The notes beneath the pieces were generated by a model, which saw only the letters and a list, made by a program, of their open reading frames with translations, was not told the DNA's origin and searched no databases. DNA of 64,000 nt from Odiellus spinosus (Eukaryota > Arthropoda > Arachnida > Opiliones > Phalangiidae). Shown here one piece after another: positions 46,675-57,845 of the stretch. A program made the translations under genes and the position numbers. The stretch spans positions 32,291,686 through 32,355,685 of the forward strand of contig OY987226.1 in the NCBI GenBank assembly GCA_963920705.1. Reading direction: 5' to 3'. The first letter of the stretch is position 1, and each line of letters opens with the position of its first letter.

Positions 46675-46941
46675 TGTTTACGACTACGTAGTTTTTTAAT
46701 GTCAATCTGAAATTAGTTTTTTATCAATATGAATGTAATTTAACTGTTTTTTTTTATTATTTGTAATTTGTATATATAAGCAATCAGTTAGACCTAATAG
46801 GGCAGTTGTTGTCGAGATACAGTCGTGGTTAACTCAATCAATTATGTCATAACAGTCGAGAATAAAGTATAAGTTTATTATTATTTATGTAATGCGTGGC
46901 AAGTTATTTCTTCTATCGTCTATCAAGCTGATGCGCCAACA
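46675..46941 (+). repeat. BEL-2 3' LTR
   Basis: 267 bp, same termini as the 5' LTR, followed by the second gtaca duplication. Confidence 0.95.
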
Positions 46942-46946
46942 GTACA

Positions 46947-47240
46947 AGATGCGGTAGTTGTGATAGCAAGTGTGATTGCTTGCTCCAGAGGTTCCACAAC
47001 ATTTGGCAGAGTTTCTACGAACTCGGAAGCATCTTGTGTATCAAGCTGGAAATTGATACCAGCTAAATTTCTTACGGGCCTTTTGCTTTAGAATAAGAAG
47101 TTTTGTCAATTCTCCCAGCGGGTTTCCCATTCCAAGGCTCTGAAATTTGGCTCTTGGGTCCGAACAGTTCTATAGACGTTGAACCACTGAACAAGCAATG
47201 TCACCATGTAGGTTCACAAGGCCGGTAATCTGGGGAGGTG
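46947..47240 (-). pseudogene. USP (peptidase C19-like) fragment
   Basis: GLVNLHGDIACSVVQRL aligns with the USP Cys-box pattern (GL-NLGNTC--NS--Q-L). It is followed by an in-frame TAG near 47177 and a frame change, then LGMGNPLGELTKL and LDTQDASEFVETL (the USP QDA-EF motif). In the live family the Cys-box cysteine attacks the isopeptide bond of ubiquitin conjugates. Here the box is degenerate and inactive. Confidence 0.6.
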
Positions 47241-48380
47241 TGGATGTAAATTTATTTTTCTGGATGTAAATTTATTTTTCTGGATGTAAATTTATTTTTC
47301 TGGATGTAAATTTATTTTTCTGGATGTAAATTTATTTTTCTGGATGTAAATTTATTTTTCTGGATGTAAATTTATTTTTCTGGATGTAAATGGATGTAAA
47401 TTTATTTTTCTGGATGTAAATGGATGTAAATTTATTTTTCTGGATGTAAATGGATGTAAATTTATTTTTCTGGATGTAAATGGATGTAAATTTATTTTTC
47501 TGGATGTAAATGGATGTATATTTATTTTTCTGGATGTAAATGGATGTAAATTTATTTTTCTGGATGTAAATGGATGTAAATTTATTTTTCTGGATGTAAA
47601 TGGATGTAAATTTATTTTTATGGATGTAAATGGATGTAAATTTATTTTTATGGATGTAAATGGATGTAAATTTATTTTTATGGATGTAAATGGATGTAAA
47701 TTTATTTTTATGGATGTAAATGGATGTAAATTTATTTTTATGGATGTAAATGGATGTAAATTTATTTTTATGGATGTAAATGGATGTAAATTTATTTTTA
47801 TGGATGTAAATGGATGTAAATTTATTTTTATGGATGTAAATGGATGTAAATTTATTTTTATGGATGTAAATGGATGTAAATTTATTTTTATGGATGTAAA
47901 TGGATGTAAATTTATTTTTATGGATGTAAATGGATGTAAATTTATTTTTATGGATGTAAATGGATGTAAATTTATTTTTATGGATGTAAATGGATGTAAA
48001 TTTATTTTTATGGATGTAAATGGATGTAAATTTATTTTTATGGATGTAAATGGATGTAAATTTATTTTTATGGATGTAAATGGATGTAAATTTATTTTTA
48101 TGGATGTAAATGGATGTAAATTTATTTTTATGGATGTAAATGGATGTAAATTTATTTTTATGGATGTAAATGGATGTAAATTTATTTTTATGGATGTAAA
48201 TGGATGTAAATTTATTTTTATGGATGTAAATGGATGTAAATTTATTTTTATGGATGTAAATGGATGTAAATTTATTTTTATGGATGTAAATGGATGTAAA
48301 TTTATTTTTATGGATGTAAATGGATGTAAATTTATTTTTATGGATGTAAATTTATTTTTATGGATGTAAATTTATTTTTA
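47241..48380. repeat. Minisatellite TGGATGTAAATTTATTTTT(C/A), 20-bp and 30-bp units
   Basis: Seven 20-bp units (47241-47380), then 32 units of 30 bp in which TGGATGTAAA is doubled (47381-48340), then two 20-bp units (48341-48380). The final base of the TTTATTTTT block is C up to 47610 and A from 47620 on. The array is almost error-free (one variant at 47511-47520), so it expanded recently. The 249-codon plus-strand frame is only the 30-bp unit translated. Confidence 0.97.
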
Positions 48381-48720
48381 CTCTTGCCTCGGTTTTTGGT
48401 AGGCTCTTGTGGTCCCGGATCAGTCAATTTTACGGGAGCCCAACTCCTATCTCTGATTTTCTTACCTTGAAGCATAGGTGTCTGTAAAGCACAAAAGTCG
48501 GGCCTATACATTCGTCGCAGTCGGTTATACTCGATTATGGCACTCGATTGAGCTTTAATGGATTTTGGGTCTAGGTTTATCAAATGTTAGCCTTCAAGGC
48601 TGTTGACTCAAGAAAGAACTACGTAAGCTTTCCCGGATGTAAAGACAGTGTTTTCGATGTCAACAACAGCGCTGTCTAGGCTTAAACCCTGACTCTTGTG
48701 AATGGTTATGCCATAGGCTA
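48381..48720 (-). pseudogene. PIF1-like helicase C-terminal motifs
   Basis: THKSQG-type motif region (ITIHKSQGLSLDSAV), then SGKAYVVLS and INLDPKSI. The arginine expected after VLS is a TGA, and a leucine before HLINL is a TAA. These motifs couple ATP hydrolysis to strand separation in SF1B helicases. Confidence 0.75.
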
Positions 48721-49079
48721 CTGTGATAGGAAACTATTTACGTTCAACGAAAGCCTTTTCCATGACTTCGAATTTCGTACTTGCTCGGCCGAGGTCTTGC
48801 TCATCGTCAGAAGGAAATTTTATCCTTATTTTTGTGTCCTGCTTCTGAAAGTCTCTGGATACTGAAACCAGTTCACCGCCCGTAGTAACGATGGTCCACC
48901 CGGTAGTTTCTGACGGTTCAGCCGGTAGCACCGGTGGTCCAGACATTAGTGCCGGTGGTATAGCCATTAATACCGGTGGTCCAGCCAATAGGACCTGTGC
49001 ACCAGCCATTATTAACGGTGGTCCATAATTAGTACCAGTGTTCCAGCTACTTGTCAAAAAAGAAAAAAACCCCATCGGG

Positions 49080-51812
49080 GTCCAGCTGCTTTTTAGTCCG
49101 ACCTAAATTTCCATCACTTGATTATTAATCCCCTTGTTAACGTTTTAAAAAAGCTTTGCTGAGAAAAGAATTAATAAAACTGTTTTTTCCCGATTGTCCA
49201 TAAATACCTTGTGAGAGTTATTCTTAGATAGAACATTTTCGAGATGAAACTTTTCTCAAATATAATATAACGCATTTGCCAGAAATGGCGATGTTACTAC
49301 AATTATTCAAGTTTTTCCGCGTATAACTACTTTTATAGAGGTCATCATGGTCAGTCTACGAGGATGTTGGCAAAACGACTCATTCTACCTGTTGGTACAG
49401 CTCTTTCTTAAAGGTTTTATTTATTCCATCAAAGTGCATTAATATATAACTTTACTTATAGCTCCGAGAAATCCGGTTAAATTTCAAAAACTCGAATTTA
49501 ACAGGTTTCTATTTTTTCCTCACTCTAAGAGGTCACTTTGAACATCCTATATATTTTCTAAGCTAACAACTCGACTCTATAGGCTCTAGGGTAGATATTC
49601 ATTCGTTATTGAAAGACAAACAAATAAAATATTTTTTAATTACATTATATCACGTTGATCTTGGCATGACCGACAAAACGGCAAATTCCAGGGTAGGGGT
49701 CAACTGTTTGGTCAATTACTCAATGTCTATTGTTCTAAGCACAATGCGGTTTATGAATGACACAACTAGAAGACCAAAACAATATGTGTACGAAATTTGA
49801 CCATAATACAACCAATAGATTTTGCTCTAGAGTGGTCTGCATAAAATTGTCTAGGAGAAGAAGGAAGAGAAGACGTCGAAAATTTTCGCTATCTTCAGAC
49901 ATGTCAATTCAATACTCCTAATTATCGTAAGGTCATGGATTTGGGATATGTTGGTCACCTCGCCGGGGCCTTTACAGGGATGTATGATAAGTGTTTTTAA
50001 CCTTTACGGTTTTGGAGCAAAGAGGGGGTGAAATCGGCCACAAGCTGTGTCGAGATAATATACAGCTTCAGCTCGGGGGCTAGTTTTCACCGAACCTTGC
50101 TGCGCTCAGTATCGTTCGCTCTAATATGTTACAATTTTCACCACCCGTAAAAAATGCAACATGTTTTTTTCTGGTGATGATAATCATAACATCTATCGGG
50201 TATTAGCCATGCAGCCAGTTATTTGGTTAGCTGTATCATCATGTGTTTGTAACGTCGTTGGTATAAACACCATAATTGTCGTTAGGAGAGTTAGTATTTT
50301 ATTACTGCAAAACATAGATGCTTTAATCTTATGTCTTCTTATAGAGATCGGGGTTTGGACAAGATAATCCACAAATATCAGTTAATTATTAATATTCGGT
50401 TAATTATTCGCGATTACATTGGATTTATCATAGACTTCCCGTGAATAATTTCAAATTATGTATAAAGATAAAATAATTAGAAATTTGTCTTGGCCAAACC
50501 CCGACGTCTACTTCTTAAAAACATCTTCTGAAAGTGTGAAGATGCCATTTAGTGAAAGGTAGGCGTAACGTACGTGTTTACTATTTATGAAAAGATTTTC
50601 AAACATGTGTTTCAAAAAGGTATTATTAACTTTAATCAAATTTCCTTTAACACTAAACTAGTTTTTACGTGGAGTGATTACGTCACTCCACGTTATAAAG
50701 AGACCCCTCGAAATACAGATGTAGTTCAGGGAAAGGAATGTAGCTTTCAGCGCGTTTCCTACCCTTCGTGTTCCTCCTAAAATAGGGCAAATCGTCGTCG
50801 TCGTCGCGATGGTTCTACCTTCTTTCTCGACAGTTGAGAGTTGCGGGAGCTTATATAGAGGCCCGGCGCCATCTGCCATATTCCTATTCAGCTCGGTCTA
50901 TGGCAAGAGGCCAAAATTGGAACCATCGAGATCGGGCACCAATCAGACGGCGCCATACTAACGATTTTTACGTGAAGTGTTTGTTTTATTTGTGTTCCCA
51001 CTTCGCGTTGTATATATATTGTACACTTTTTCATCATTTATTTTATACTTTTCCCACAATTACTTTATTTAAGTACTCGATTGACCATCACTCCACGTTC
51101 ATCCAGACTGTTTGGATACCTCTTGTTATAAGAATGTAAAGAGGTAGGCTCTCGTAGTCTAAGACGTAGAGAAAATGATTTTCGCTCTTACGATATGATT
51201 CATCGTCTGCTTGATACATGGCAATTAAGTCCTCGCCCAGAACCTTGATCTAGCGCTTAATGGCGTCGTCACGTTATGGTTTCCTAGATTTGCACTGATT
51301 ATCTTATCCGTATTAAATCTAAATAAGTTAAGTAAATTCTACATATTTTCGGTGTGGGGATTCTTTTGTGGTCATAAGAAGGAGATATAACTTCTAATTT
51401 TTCAGTGAACTTACCTGTTTAGAACTTTAAACTATTTTCTATCAGAAAGGTCGTTTTTAGAACTTGAATGGCGATTGAAACGTAATTTAAAATTGGGAGG
51501 TATGAAACTTACATTTTTTCGATCAGCACCCTAAAAGAAAATATACTCGAAATTATGTAAAAGGTACAGCATTGAGATACTTGGAATTTTACTTAATTTT
51601 CTATGACATTTCTACTATCCCAACCCCAATGTAAATTCAAGAAGCAATACACTATGATACGATTTTAAATTGAAGTTAAAGTATGATTCAGGCGAGTCAT
51701 CGCTGACCACTCGCAAAGGTCTGGCGAACTACCAGTTGGTAACCCCTTAAATGGATAAGGCTCTGATCTCGAGGAAGAAGCGTGCTTATTAAATACTTTT
51801 TTCTCAAACTTA
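49080..51812. other. Non-coding, probable IR intron
   Basis: No gene recognised. A TIR-like pair (ACGTGGAGTGAT near 50667, ATCACTCCACGT near 51087) may bound a small element of about 430 bp containing the GC-richer 50700-50960 stretch. Confidence 0.35.
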
Positions 51813-51813
51813 C

Positions 51814-51868
51814 GGATGCAAATAAATTTCTCACATATTTAAAAGAATTCTGGTCTATTTCAACTTCC
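51814..51868 (-). CDS. Candidate small exon, minus strand
   Basis: Strong acceptor (TTTTTTTTTCAG) and consensus donor (gtaagt) flank 55 bp encoding EVEIDQNSFKYVRNLFAS in the only open phase. It could belong to the N-terminal half of IR gene A. There is no diagnostic motif. Confidence 0.3.
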
Positions 51869-52121
51869 CTGAAAAAAAAAAGTAAATAAAATGGTTTTAA
51901 AATATATCTTTGACTACACGAGTTCATAATACACAGTTAAGCCTCGTTCATTTATACACCTAATAGCGCTTTGTTACGCTTCTCTGTGTTATCCTTGGTG
52001 TGAACCAGGGAAAATGGAAAACTCACAGACTTAGCGGTTTCCCAAAAGATTTGCCTCAAGTATGAACAAGTCATATATAAAAAGTTTTGTGGATTTTTTT
52101 GTAACGTGTCAGACTTTTTAC

Positions 52122-52286
52122 CTCCCCCACCTTCGCTGAGGGGTTGGATGTGGGAAATGACTTCAGGTGTACACGGATATCCGATGCAAGGGAAAGTGGG
52201 TGCTGGCCGCTGGTTGCGGCAACTGTTGGCAGTGCTTCTACTAAATAGTACAGGACTAATAAATAAACAATGGGCTGTGATTCCAA
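52122..52286 (-). CDS. Candidate first exon with signal peptide
   Basis: ATG at 52286, 55 codons to a donor gtaaaaag. The peptide starts MESQPIVYLLVLYYLVEALP, a plausible cleavable signal sequence, as expected of a receptor with an extracellular N-terminus. It is on the IR strand and 15 kb upstream of the first sure IR exon. Its phase (0) does not join the 51814-51868 exon directly, so either an exon lies between or one of the two is wrong. Confidence 0.35.
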
Positions 52287-52289
52287 GAA

Positions 52290-53838
52290 TTAGAGCTGCT
52301 AGCTCAAATTTGGCACGTAGATAGTATTTGACCTAACCAGAACTGTACTAAAATTCCCCCAGGCTCTCATTTCACCCTTTTCCAAAATGGACGCTGTTCT
52401 CATTAATGTTTGAAAAAGTATATTATAACAGGGATTTCGCTAAAATTACCCATAGCTAATAGTAAAATTCGACCGTTTTCCAAGTTGGCCGCCATTTCTC
52501 ATGAAACAGATCATGAAATATGGGCGCGACAATTTTGAATTGGGTATAATTATAATAAGCCCAGCTTGAAGAATAAAAAAGTATTAAATTACAGGAAAAA
52601 CTGTCAAGAGAAATGATTTTTAGCCCAAACTCTATTTCAAGGAAAACGCTTATCCCGTTCTTCGGTCAATGTAATTTAATTTTTTTAAACTCCTATTTTA
52701 AGATTGATTTTTACTTACGTAAAGTTAAATTTTTCCTTCCACGAGGGAAGGTCGTGAAATACGGCGTAGAATACTTGTGCAAATTTTTTATAGGCATCTT
52801 TATGGTAACTGAAGTTGTTAGCCTTTATCATTCGGAGAAATTGAAGAGTATCCTAAGATAATTATTTATAATTATTATATTTAATTTTATATTTATAAAT
52901 ATTTATATATAATTAAGTATTTGTATATATGGCAAAATGGTTTCCTTAATTTCCCATGGATTATGTAAGACAAAAATAAAAAATAAAAGATGTCGCCATA
53001 AGTCATTTAAAGCCTATAAGTAATATAGGGACCGTAAATTTCCGGTTCCGTAATTTTGAAAATTCAATATCTGTAATTTATCGTTTCACGCTCTTTTACC
53101 GATATTAGCTAAACGCTTCGCTTAATATCTGATTTTGAAATGCAAAATTCCTCTTTCAAACGCTTCAAATTTCTAATTTCTGGCTAAGCAACCCATACAC
53201 GATACGTTTGTCCATTTGAGTTTGCGTTGTTCATTACTCATTTGGCGAAATTATCGGTTATCGTGTGTGGAGTAGAGCGGTAAAGGAACGCGTTAAGATT
53301 TTCTCGCCAATAGACGAATTCGAAATTGAAGAGGAACTTACTGGGGCAGCGCGCCATTAGTGTACACTCTTTACGTGCCGATCTGTTAAGAGATGTCGCT
53401 ATCGAAGTTCTCATTCTGATCCTATTCTGATTGGCTAAACTATAAGGAGAGAGACAAGCTAGGTGGTAACCCCTCTTCCAGACTCGACGCGTGTCCCATA
53501 GCAACGGGTATAATACGTGGATAGGTACGAGAGCGAGAGATAGAATGAGGCGGAGGTGCGCCATCTATTGTGATAATTCACCATTGTATTTGTAGCCCCT
53601 GGAAGTTGGTTTATGAGTATGGATATTTTGAATTCGTCAATGAGTTCCCTTAATGTGGAACGCTTGAATACTTTATACTCGCTTTATGCAAGAACTGCAT
53701 TAAGCGTTAGCATTAAACCATTTGCTTCCATATGCTAGGCGGAATTACCATTTGCTTGTTTTTCAGAATCAAGCCCTTCTTTTCACTCTGATGATTCTGA
53801 ATCCAAGACAGTTGTAGTATGTACTCCATGTTAAATAT
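52290..53838. other. Non-coding, no feature recognised
   Basis: AT-rich with very AT-dense text at 52860-52930. The frames at 52613 and 53238 lack domains. Confidence 0.35.
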
Positions 53839-54267
53839 ACAATCATTATACAAAAATCGTTGTTTTGCTTCGCACTTCAAACAAGTGCATTTTTTTGTTT
53901 TTTCAAGAAATTCAACCCCGTTAAGGGACAGAAAATAAAAATTCAAACCCGTAAAGGCAAATATATTAATGACGTAAAAATGACGTATAAATTCGGCTTA
54001 TTTCAACTTTAAATTGTGTAGAGTAGAATTCGCCCTCGGCAAGTTTAACTTTTCACCACTATAGTTGTAAAAGTTACCATTTCTAAGGGTGGATTTTACT
54101 ATAGAATGACGTCTTCTACACAATTTAAAGTTTAGATAAGCCGAATTTGTTATATTTTACCGTTTTTTACTTCATTAATGTCTGTCCAGTCACGGGTTTG
54201 AATTTCTTGCCTATCAATGCACTTTTTTGAAGTGCGAAGCAAAACAACGTTTTTCCATAAATTGTTT
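53839..54267. mobile_element. Inverted-repeat element with GCTTCGCACTTC arms
   Basis: The arm at 53839-54025 is matched by the inverted copy at 54105-54267. Shared blocks are CGTTGTTTTGCTTCGCACTTC, CAAGAAATTCAA, TAAATTCGGCTTAT and CTTTAAATTGTGTAGA. The arms have diverged through substitutions and indels. There is no coding region. Confidence 0.75.
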
Positions 54268-54429
54268 GCTTTTTGAAAGAGTACGCCACAACTCCTAGCA
54301 TCACTGCTTTATTTCTTAAACTTCAAATAATTTCATTTCACCTAGTTTAATTCAGAAATGCCTTCGACGTAGTTGTATATAATAAGCTAGGAATACATAA
54401 TTAAGGCTTCAAATTTGTTTGTGTATAAG

Positions 54430-54540
54430 AAGAAGCCGTTTAAAGCCTTTACTCTAAAGTCTACTACTCCAAAGTCTATTACTCTAAATTCTATAACTCT
54501 AAATTCTATTATTCTAAAGTCTATTACTTTAATGTACAGT
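54430..54540. repeat. Short tandem repeat CTATTACTCTAAAGT
   Basis: About seven degenerate 14-16-bp units; no other feature. Confidence 0.6.
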
Positions 54541-54901
54541 CGCGATCCAAAGTTTCGGATCGTTTATATTTCTTCGCCACTTTTTATCTAGACCCTATAC
54601 TTGTATAGGTTCTAGCTAGTGTTTTGAGTCGTGCTGGTAGTCTGAAGTCTGAAGATGTGTCCCAGAAATGACGAAAAACCTCATCGTATCGAAAAAACAT
54701 TCGTTTCTTATCCACCAGACGTCACGACGTGATGGCCCAATCAATATATAACAAGATGGTCAAGCCCATAGGAATAGCTAGACCCATGACATTGTAAAAG
54801 AGGCTGAAAAGAATTATGCTATAGCAGGGGCTTGTTATGCATGCATAAACGCTCTTTGAACAATTTGAATGGCGTTTCGAGATTCCTTTAAACACGAAGT
54901 T

Positions 54902-54976
54902 TTTCGAATCATGTTTTTCGAATCATGTTTTTCGAATCATGTTTTTCGAATCATGTTTTTCGAATTATGTTTTTCA
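54902..54976. repeat. 14-bp minisatellite, short array (TTTTTCGAATCATG)
   Basis: About five units beside the left arm of the composite. The unit is a relative of the right-arm minisatellite. Confidence 0.9.
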
Positions 54977-54989
54977 ACTTGGCTACCTG

Positions 54990-55462
54990 TGACCGCGTCT
55001 TTATATCTAATCTTTATTAATTTATCTTGGATACCCGTGTGAAAGCGGCTTTATATCTAATCGTTATGTATTTATCTTGGATACCCGTGTGTACGCGGCT
55101 TTATATCTAATCTTAATTTTTCTTTGATACCAGTCTGAACGCGGATTTATATCTAATCTTTATTCATTTATCTTGGATACTCGTGCGAACGGGACTTAAT
55201 ATCTATTCTTTATTAAGTCATTTTTATCTTGGAAACGCGTCTTTATATCTATTCTTTATTAAGTCATTTTATCTTGGATACCCTGCGAACACGCCTTTAT
55301 ATCTAATCTTTATTAATTTTTTCCTTGGATACCCTTGTGAAGGCACCTTTACATCTAATCTTTATCGTCTTATCTTGGATACCCGTGAAAACGCACCATA
55401 ATATCTAAAATTTATTAATTCATTTTATCTTGAACACCCGTGAAAACACGCCTTTATCTAAT
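54990..55462. repeat. Tandem repeat of about 55 bp (TATCTTGGATACCCGTG)
   Basis: About eight degenerate units with TTTATATCTAATCTTTATT and TATCTTGGATACCCGTGTG blocks. The frame at 55183 only translates it. Confidence 0.85.
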
Positions 55463-55469
55463 CAACCTA

Positions 55470-55980
55470 TTATACAAAAAAGAGGTTGCTTCGCACCCTT
55501 AAAAAAAACTCTTTATCTAACTCGAATCAAACCCGTGAAGGGACAGAAATTATTTGTTAGAGAAAGAGCAATTTCATATCTTTAAAATTATAGTTAGTAG
55601 GTTTAGTCTACTACTTCAAAGATTTTATTACTATTATATATTTTTCAAAAAACGGATAAAGACGACCTAGGACTAATGATAAATATATATATATACATTA
55701 AAGGAACTCCATCTTTAGGTAATTTTATTAGTGATACTGATAGAATTTAAAATTAACATCAATGGGAGAGGAAGTTTAACTAGGTCGTCTTTATCCGTTT
55801 TTTGGAAAATATATAATAGTAATAAAATCTTTGAAGTAGTAGACTAAACCTACTAACTATAATTTTAAAGATATGAAATTGCTCTTTCTCTAACAAATAA
55901 TTTCTGTCCCTTCACGGGTTTGATTCGAGTTAGATAAAGAGTTTTTTTTAAGGGTGCGAAGCAACCTCTTTTTTGTATAA
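55470..55980. mobile_element. Near-perfect fold-back element, 201-bp arms
   Basis: Arms 55470-55670 and 55780-55980 are inverted copies with a single mismatch by eye (tttttc against ttttcc near 55645), around a 109-bp loop. The ends read TTATACAAAAAAGAGG and the inner ends GACGACCTAG. The loop is related to sequence at 63800-63880, linking it to the element at the right edge of the window. Confidence 0.93.
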
Positions 55981-57424
55981 TTTCTGTCCTTTTTTCACTA
56001 AAAATATACACCTTTTCCACATTTCACTATTTTGCTTAATAGGTTTATTGAACCTTAATTCTTACTAATGCTGAATAAAAATTAAAGCGTTTAATTGAGG
56101 CTTCAATCTATTCGTAATTGAGACCCTGGTACAAATCTCGAAAGGCAGAGATTAACTAACCTAACCTTACCTAAGTTGTAAAACAGGGATGGGCTAGTTC
56201 AATTGATTAACTAACCTAAACTAATCTTACCTAAAATACTACAAGAGGAACGGGTTAGCCCGAGTTATAGGGATTACCTAGTTGGAGGGATGGGTTTTTC
56301 CAGGGTTTAATTAACCTAATTTAACCTTAAAGATTACTTGATGGAATGGGTAACCCGAGGGATTAACTAGTTGGAACGATGGGCTAATTCGAGGAATTAA
56401 CTAACCTAACCTAGCCTTACCTAAAATAATACAAATAGCCCGAGCTAAGGATTAACTAGTTGGAGGGATTGGCTAATTAGAGGGATTAACTAACCTAACC
56501 TCACCTTAAAGATTACCAGATGGACGAGGGAGGTCGAGGGATTAACTAACCTAGCCTTACCTAAAATATTACAAGAGGGACGGGAAGACCGAGCTAGAGA
56601 CAAAATATGAGCATGGAAAGCGAAACAATTCTTTAAAGCAAGAGAACATAATTCAGGAGACCAGAAGTATAGGGCCGTTTATTTAACTCGCCGACATCAA
56701 TTTCCGTTTCGTACATCCTATTTAACATTCTAAATCTTTATTTTTTATTATACTTAAGTTAGACGTGCTTTAGATACAGACTTCAATAATTGGCCAACTA
56801 CTTAATAGCAACGTTATTACGTAGTAGTAATGACGAAGCTATTGGATCTAAAGCACATCCTAGTCGCAAAACTCAAGTATTTTAAAAAATAGAGTAGAGA
56901 TTGAGAACGTTAAACTATAAATTTCATGTGTAATCGAGCATTTGGCAGGATATGAAGTCCAACTCAAGTGATATTTAATCCTTAGAACTCTCATTGTGAA
57001 ATGTTTTTACAGTGACTAAATATATTAAATTGGCCACATTTCTAGGTAATGCGATTTACATTCAATCGCCTCGCTATATTCGAGTACTCTACCCAAAAGA
57101 TCGTGAGAAATAGGTCTCTTATCACCGAAATATAGGTGAGAAACGATTGCCTAAACAATCAAAGACGTCACCATTGCACAAACGAGAGGGTTCGCCACAA
57201 TTTTAAACGCTAACTTAAACCACTCATTGGTACGGTGCATCTGTGAGTACTGAATCTGCAAATCTCGTTTATATAGGCCGAGAAGAGATTTATTATTAAA
57301 GTTAAAAAATCAAATGATAAGAAAATCATGCCAACTTTTTAATTAGGGTGAATATAATGGGATACTCATGATATGACATAATAGTCAAAATTAGACGGCA
57401 ATTTTCCGTTAACGATAAAAAATG
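55981..57424. repeat. Degenerate repeats (ATTAACTAACCTAACCTTACC), then unassigned DNA
   Basis: From 56140 to 56600 a block of about 60-120 bp recurs (GGGATTAACTAACCTAACC, CCTTACCTAAAATA, GGGATGGGCTA). It contains CCTAA-type runs like those in the fold-back cores. From 56600 on nothing is recognised. Confidence 0.5.
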
Positions 57425-57845
57425 CCATTGAAAAAAGCTTATCAACTGTTTAATAAAATCAATTTTTGTTTATCAATTTAAAGCCAATTAATAAAGCTCG
57501 GCTAGTTATATGTTTTACCCTTTTCGTCACCCATACAGCCATCTGTTTCTCTATTAACTCGAATTCGATGGATATTCATTATCATTCTACTGTTTAAGAA
57601 ATAAAATTTTGTTTACCATTTTGAAGCAATTAATAAAGCTCGGCTAAGCTTATGATTTCACCCTTTTGTAACCCATTCAGGCACCTTTCTTTCTATTAAC
57701 TCGAATTCGATGGATATTCCTTATCAATCTACTGTTTAAGAAATGAAATTTTTGTTTATCATTTTGAAGCAATTAGTAAAGATCGGCTAAGCTTAAGATC
57801 TCACCCTTTTGCAACCCATTCAGGCACCTTACTTTCTATTACTTC
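57425..57845. repeat. Tandem repeat of about 165 bp, three copies
   Basis: Blocks TTTAAGAAAT(A/G)AAATTTT, AATTAATAAAGCTCGGCTA, CACCCTTTT and CGAATTCGATGGATATTC recur in the same order three times. Confidence 0.8.

Larger units (their letters stand above)
41160..46941 (+). mobile_element. BEL/Pao LTR retrotransposon BEL-2, 5.78 kb, frame-broken
   Basis: LTRs of 265 and 267 bp and an exact 5-bp duplication gtaca (41155-41159 and 46942-46946). Coding order is DUF1759 gag, zinc knuckles, protease, RT, RNase H, integrase, DUF5641-like. The sequence is clearly different from BEL-1, so it is a separate family. By eye the LTRs differ by one substitution and a 2-bp T-run indel, which implies a recent insertion. 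The coding region nevertheless has one nonsense codon and four frameshifts. It sits inside the reading frame of the helicase-USP relic, in antisense. Confidence 0.95.
41088..49075 (-). pseudogene. PIF1-like helicase joined to a USP protease domain (relic)
   Basis: Read leftward from 49075. A helicase carboxyl part comes first: STKFEVMEKAFVERK, FPITVAYGITIHKSQG (motif V region), VFTSGKAYVVLS (motif VI region) and INLDPKSIKAQSS with EYNRLRRMYRPDF. It is all in one frame but has three stops, TAG 48734-48736, TGA 48608-48610 and TAA 48587-48589. After a 1140-bp minisatellite comes a C19 ubiquitin-protease-like part: ITGLVNLHGDIACSVVQRL (the Cys-box position), LGELTKLLILK and QLDTQDASEFVETL. It then runs, in the same frame across BEL-2, to SCTNCTQK and FVLRLEVS, a C-x2-C finger. 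This resembles helicases of Helitron-like elements carrying an added cysteine-protease domain. The parent element is inferred. Confidence 0.65.

Noticed and set aside
47620-48369. A 249-codon perfect decapeptide-repeat protein
   Set aside because: The 30-bp minisatellite unit is divisible by three and has no stop in this frame; it is not a gene.
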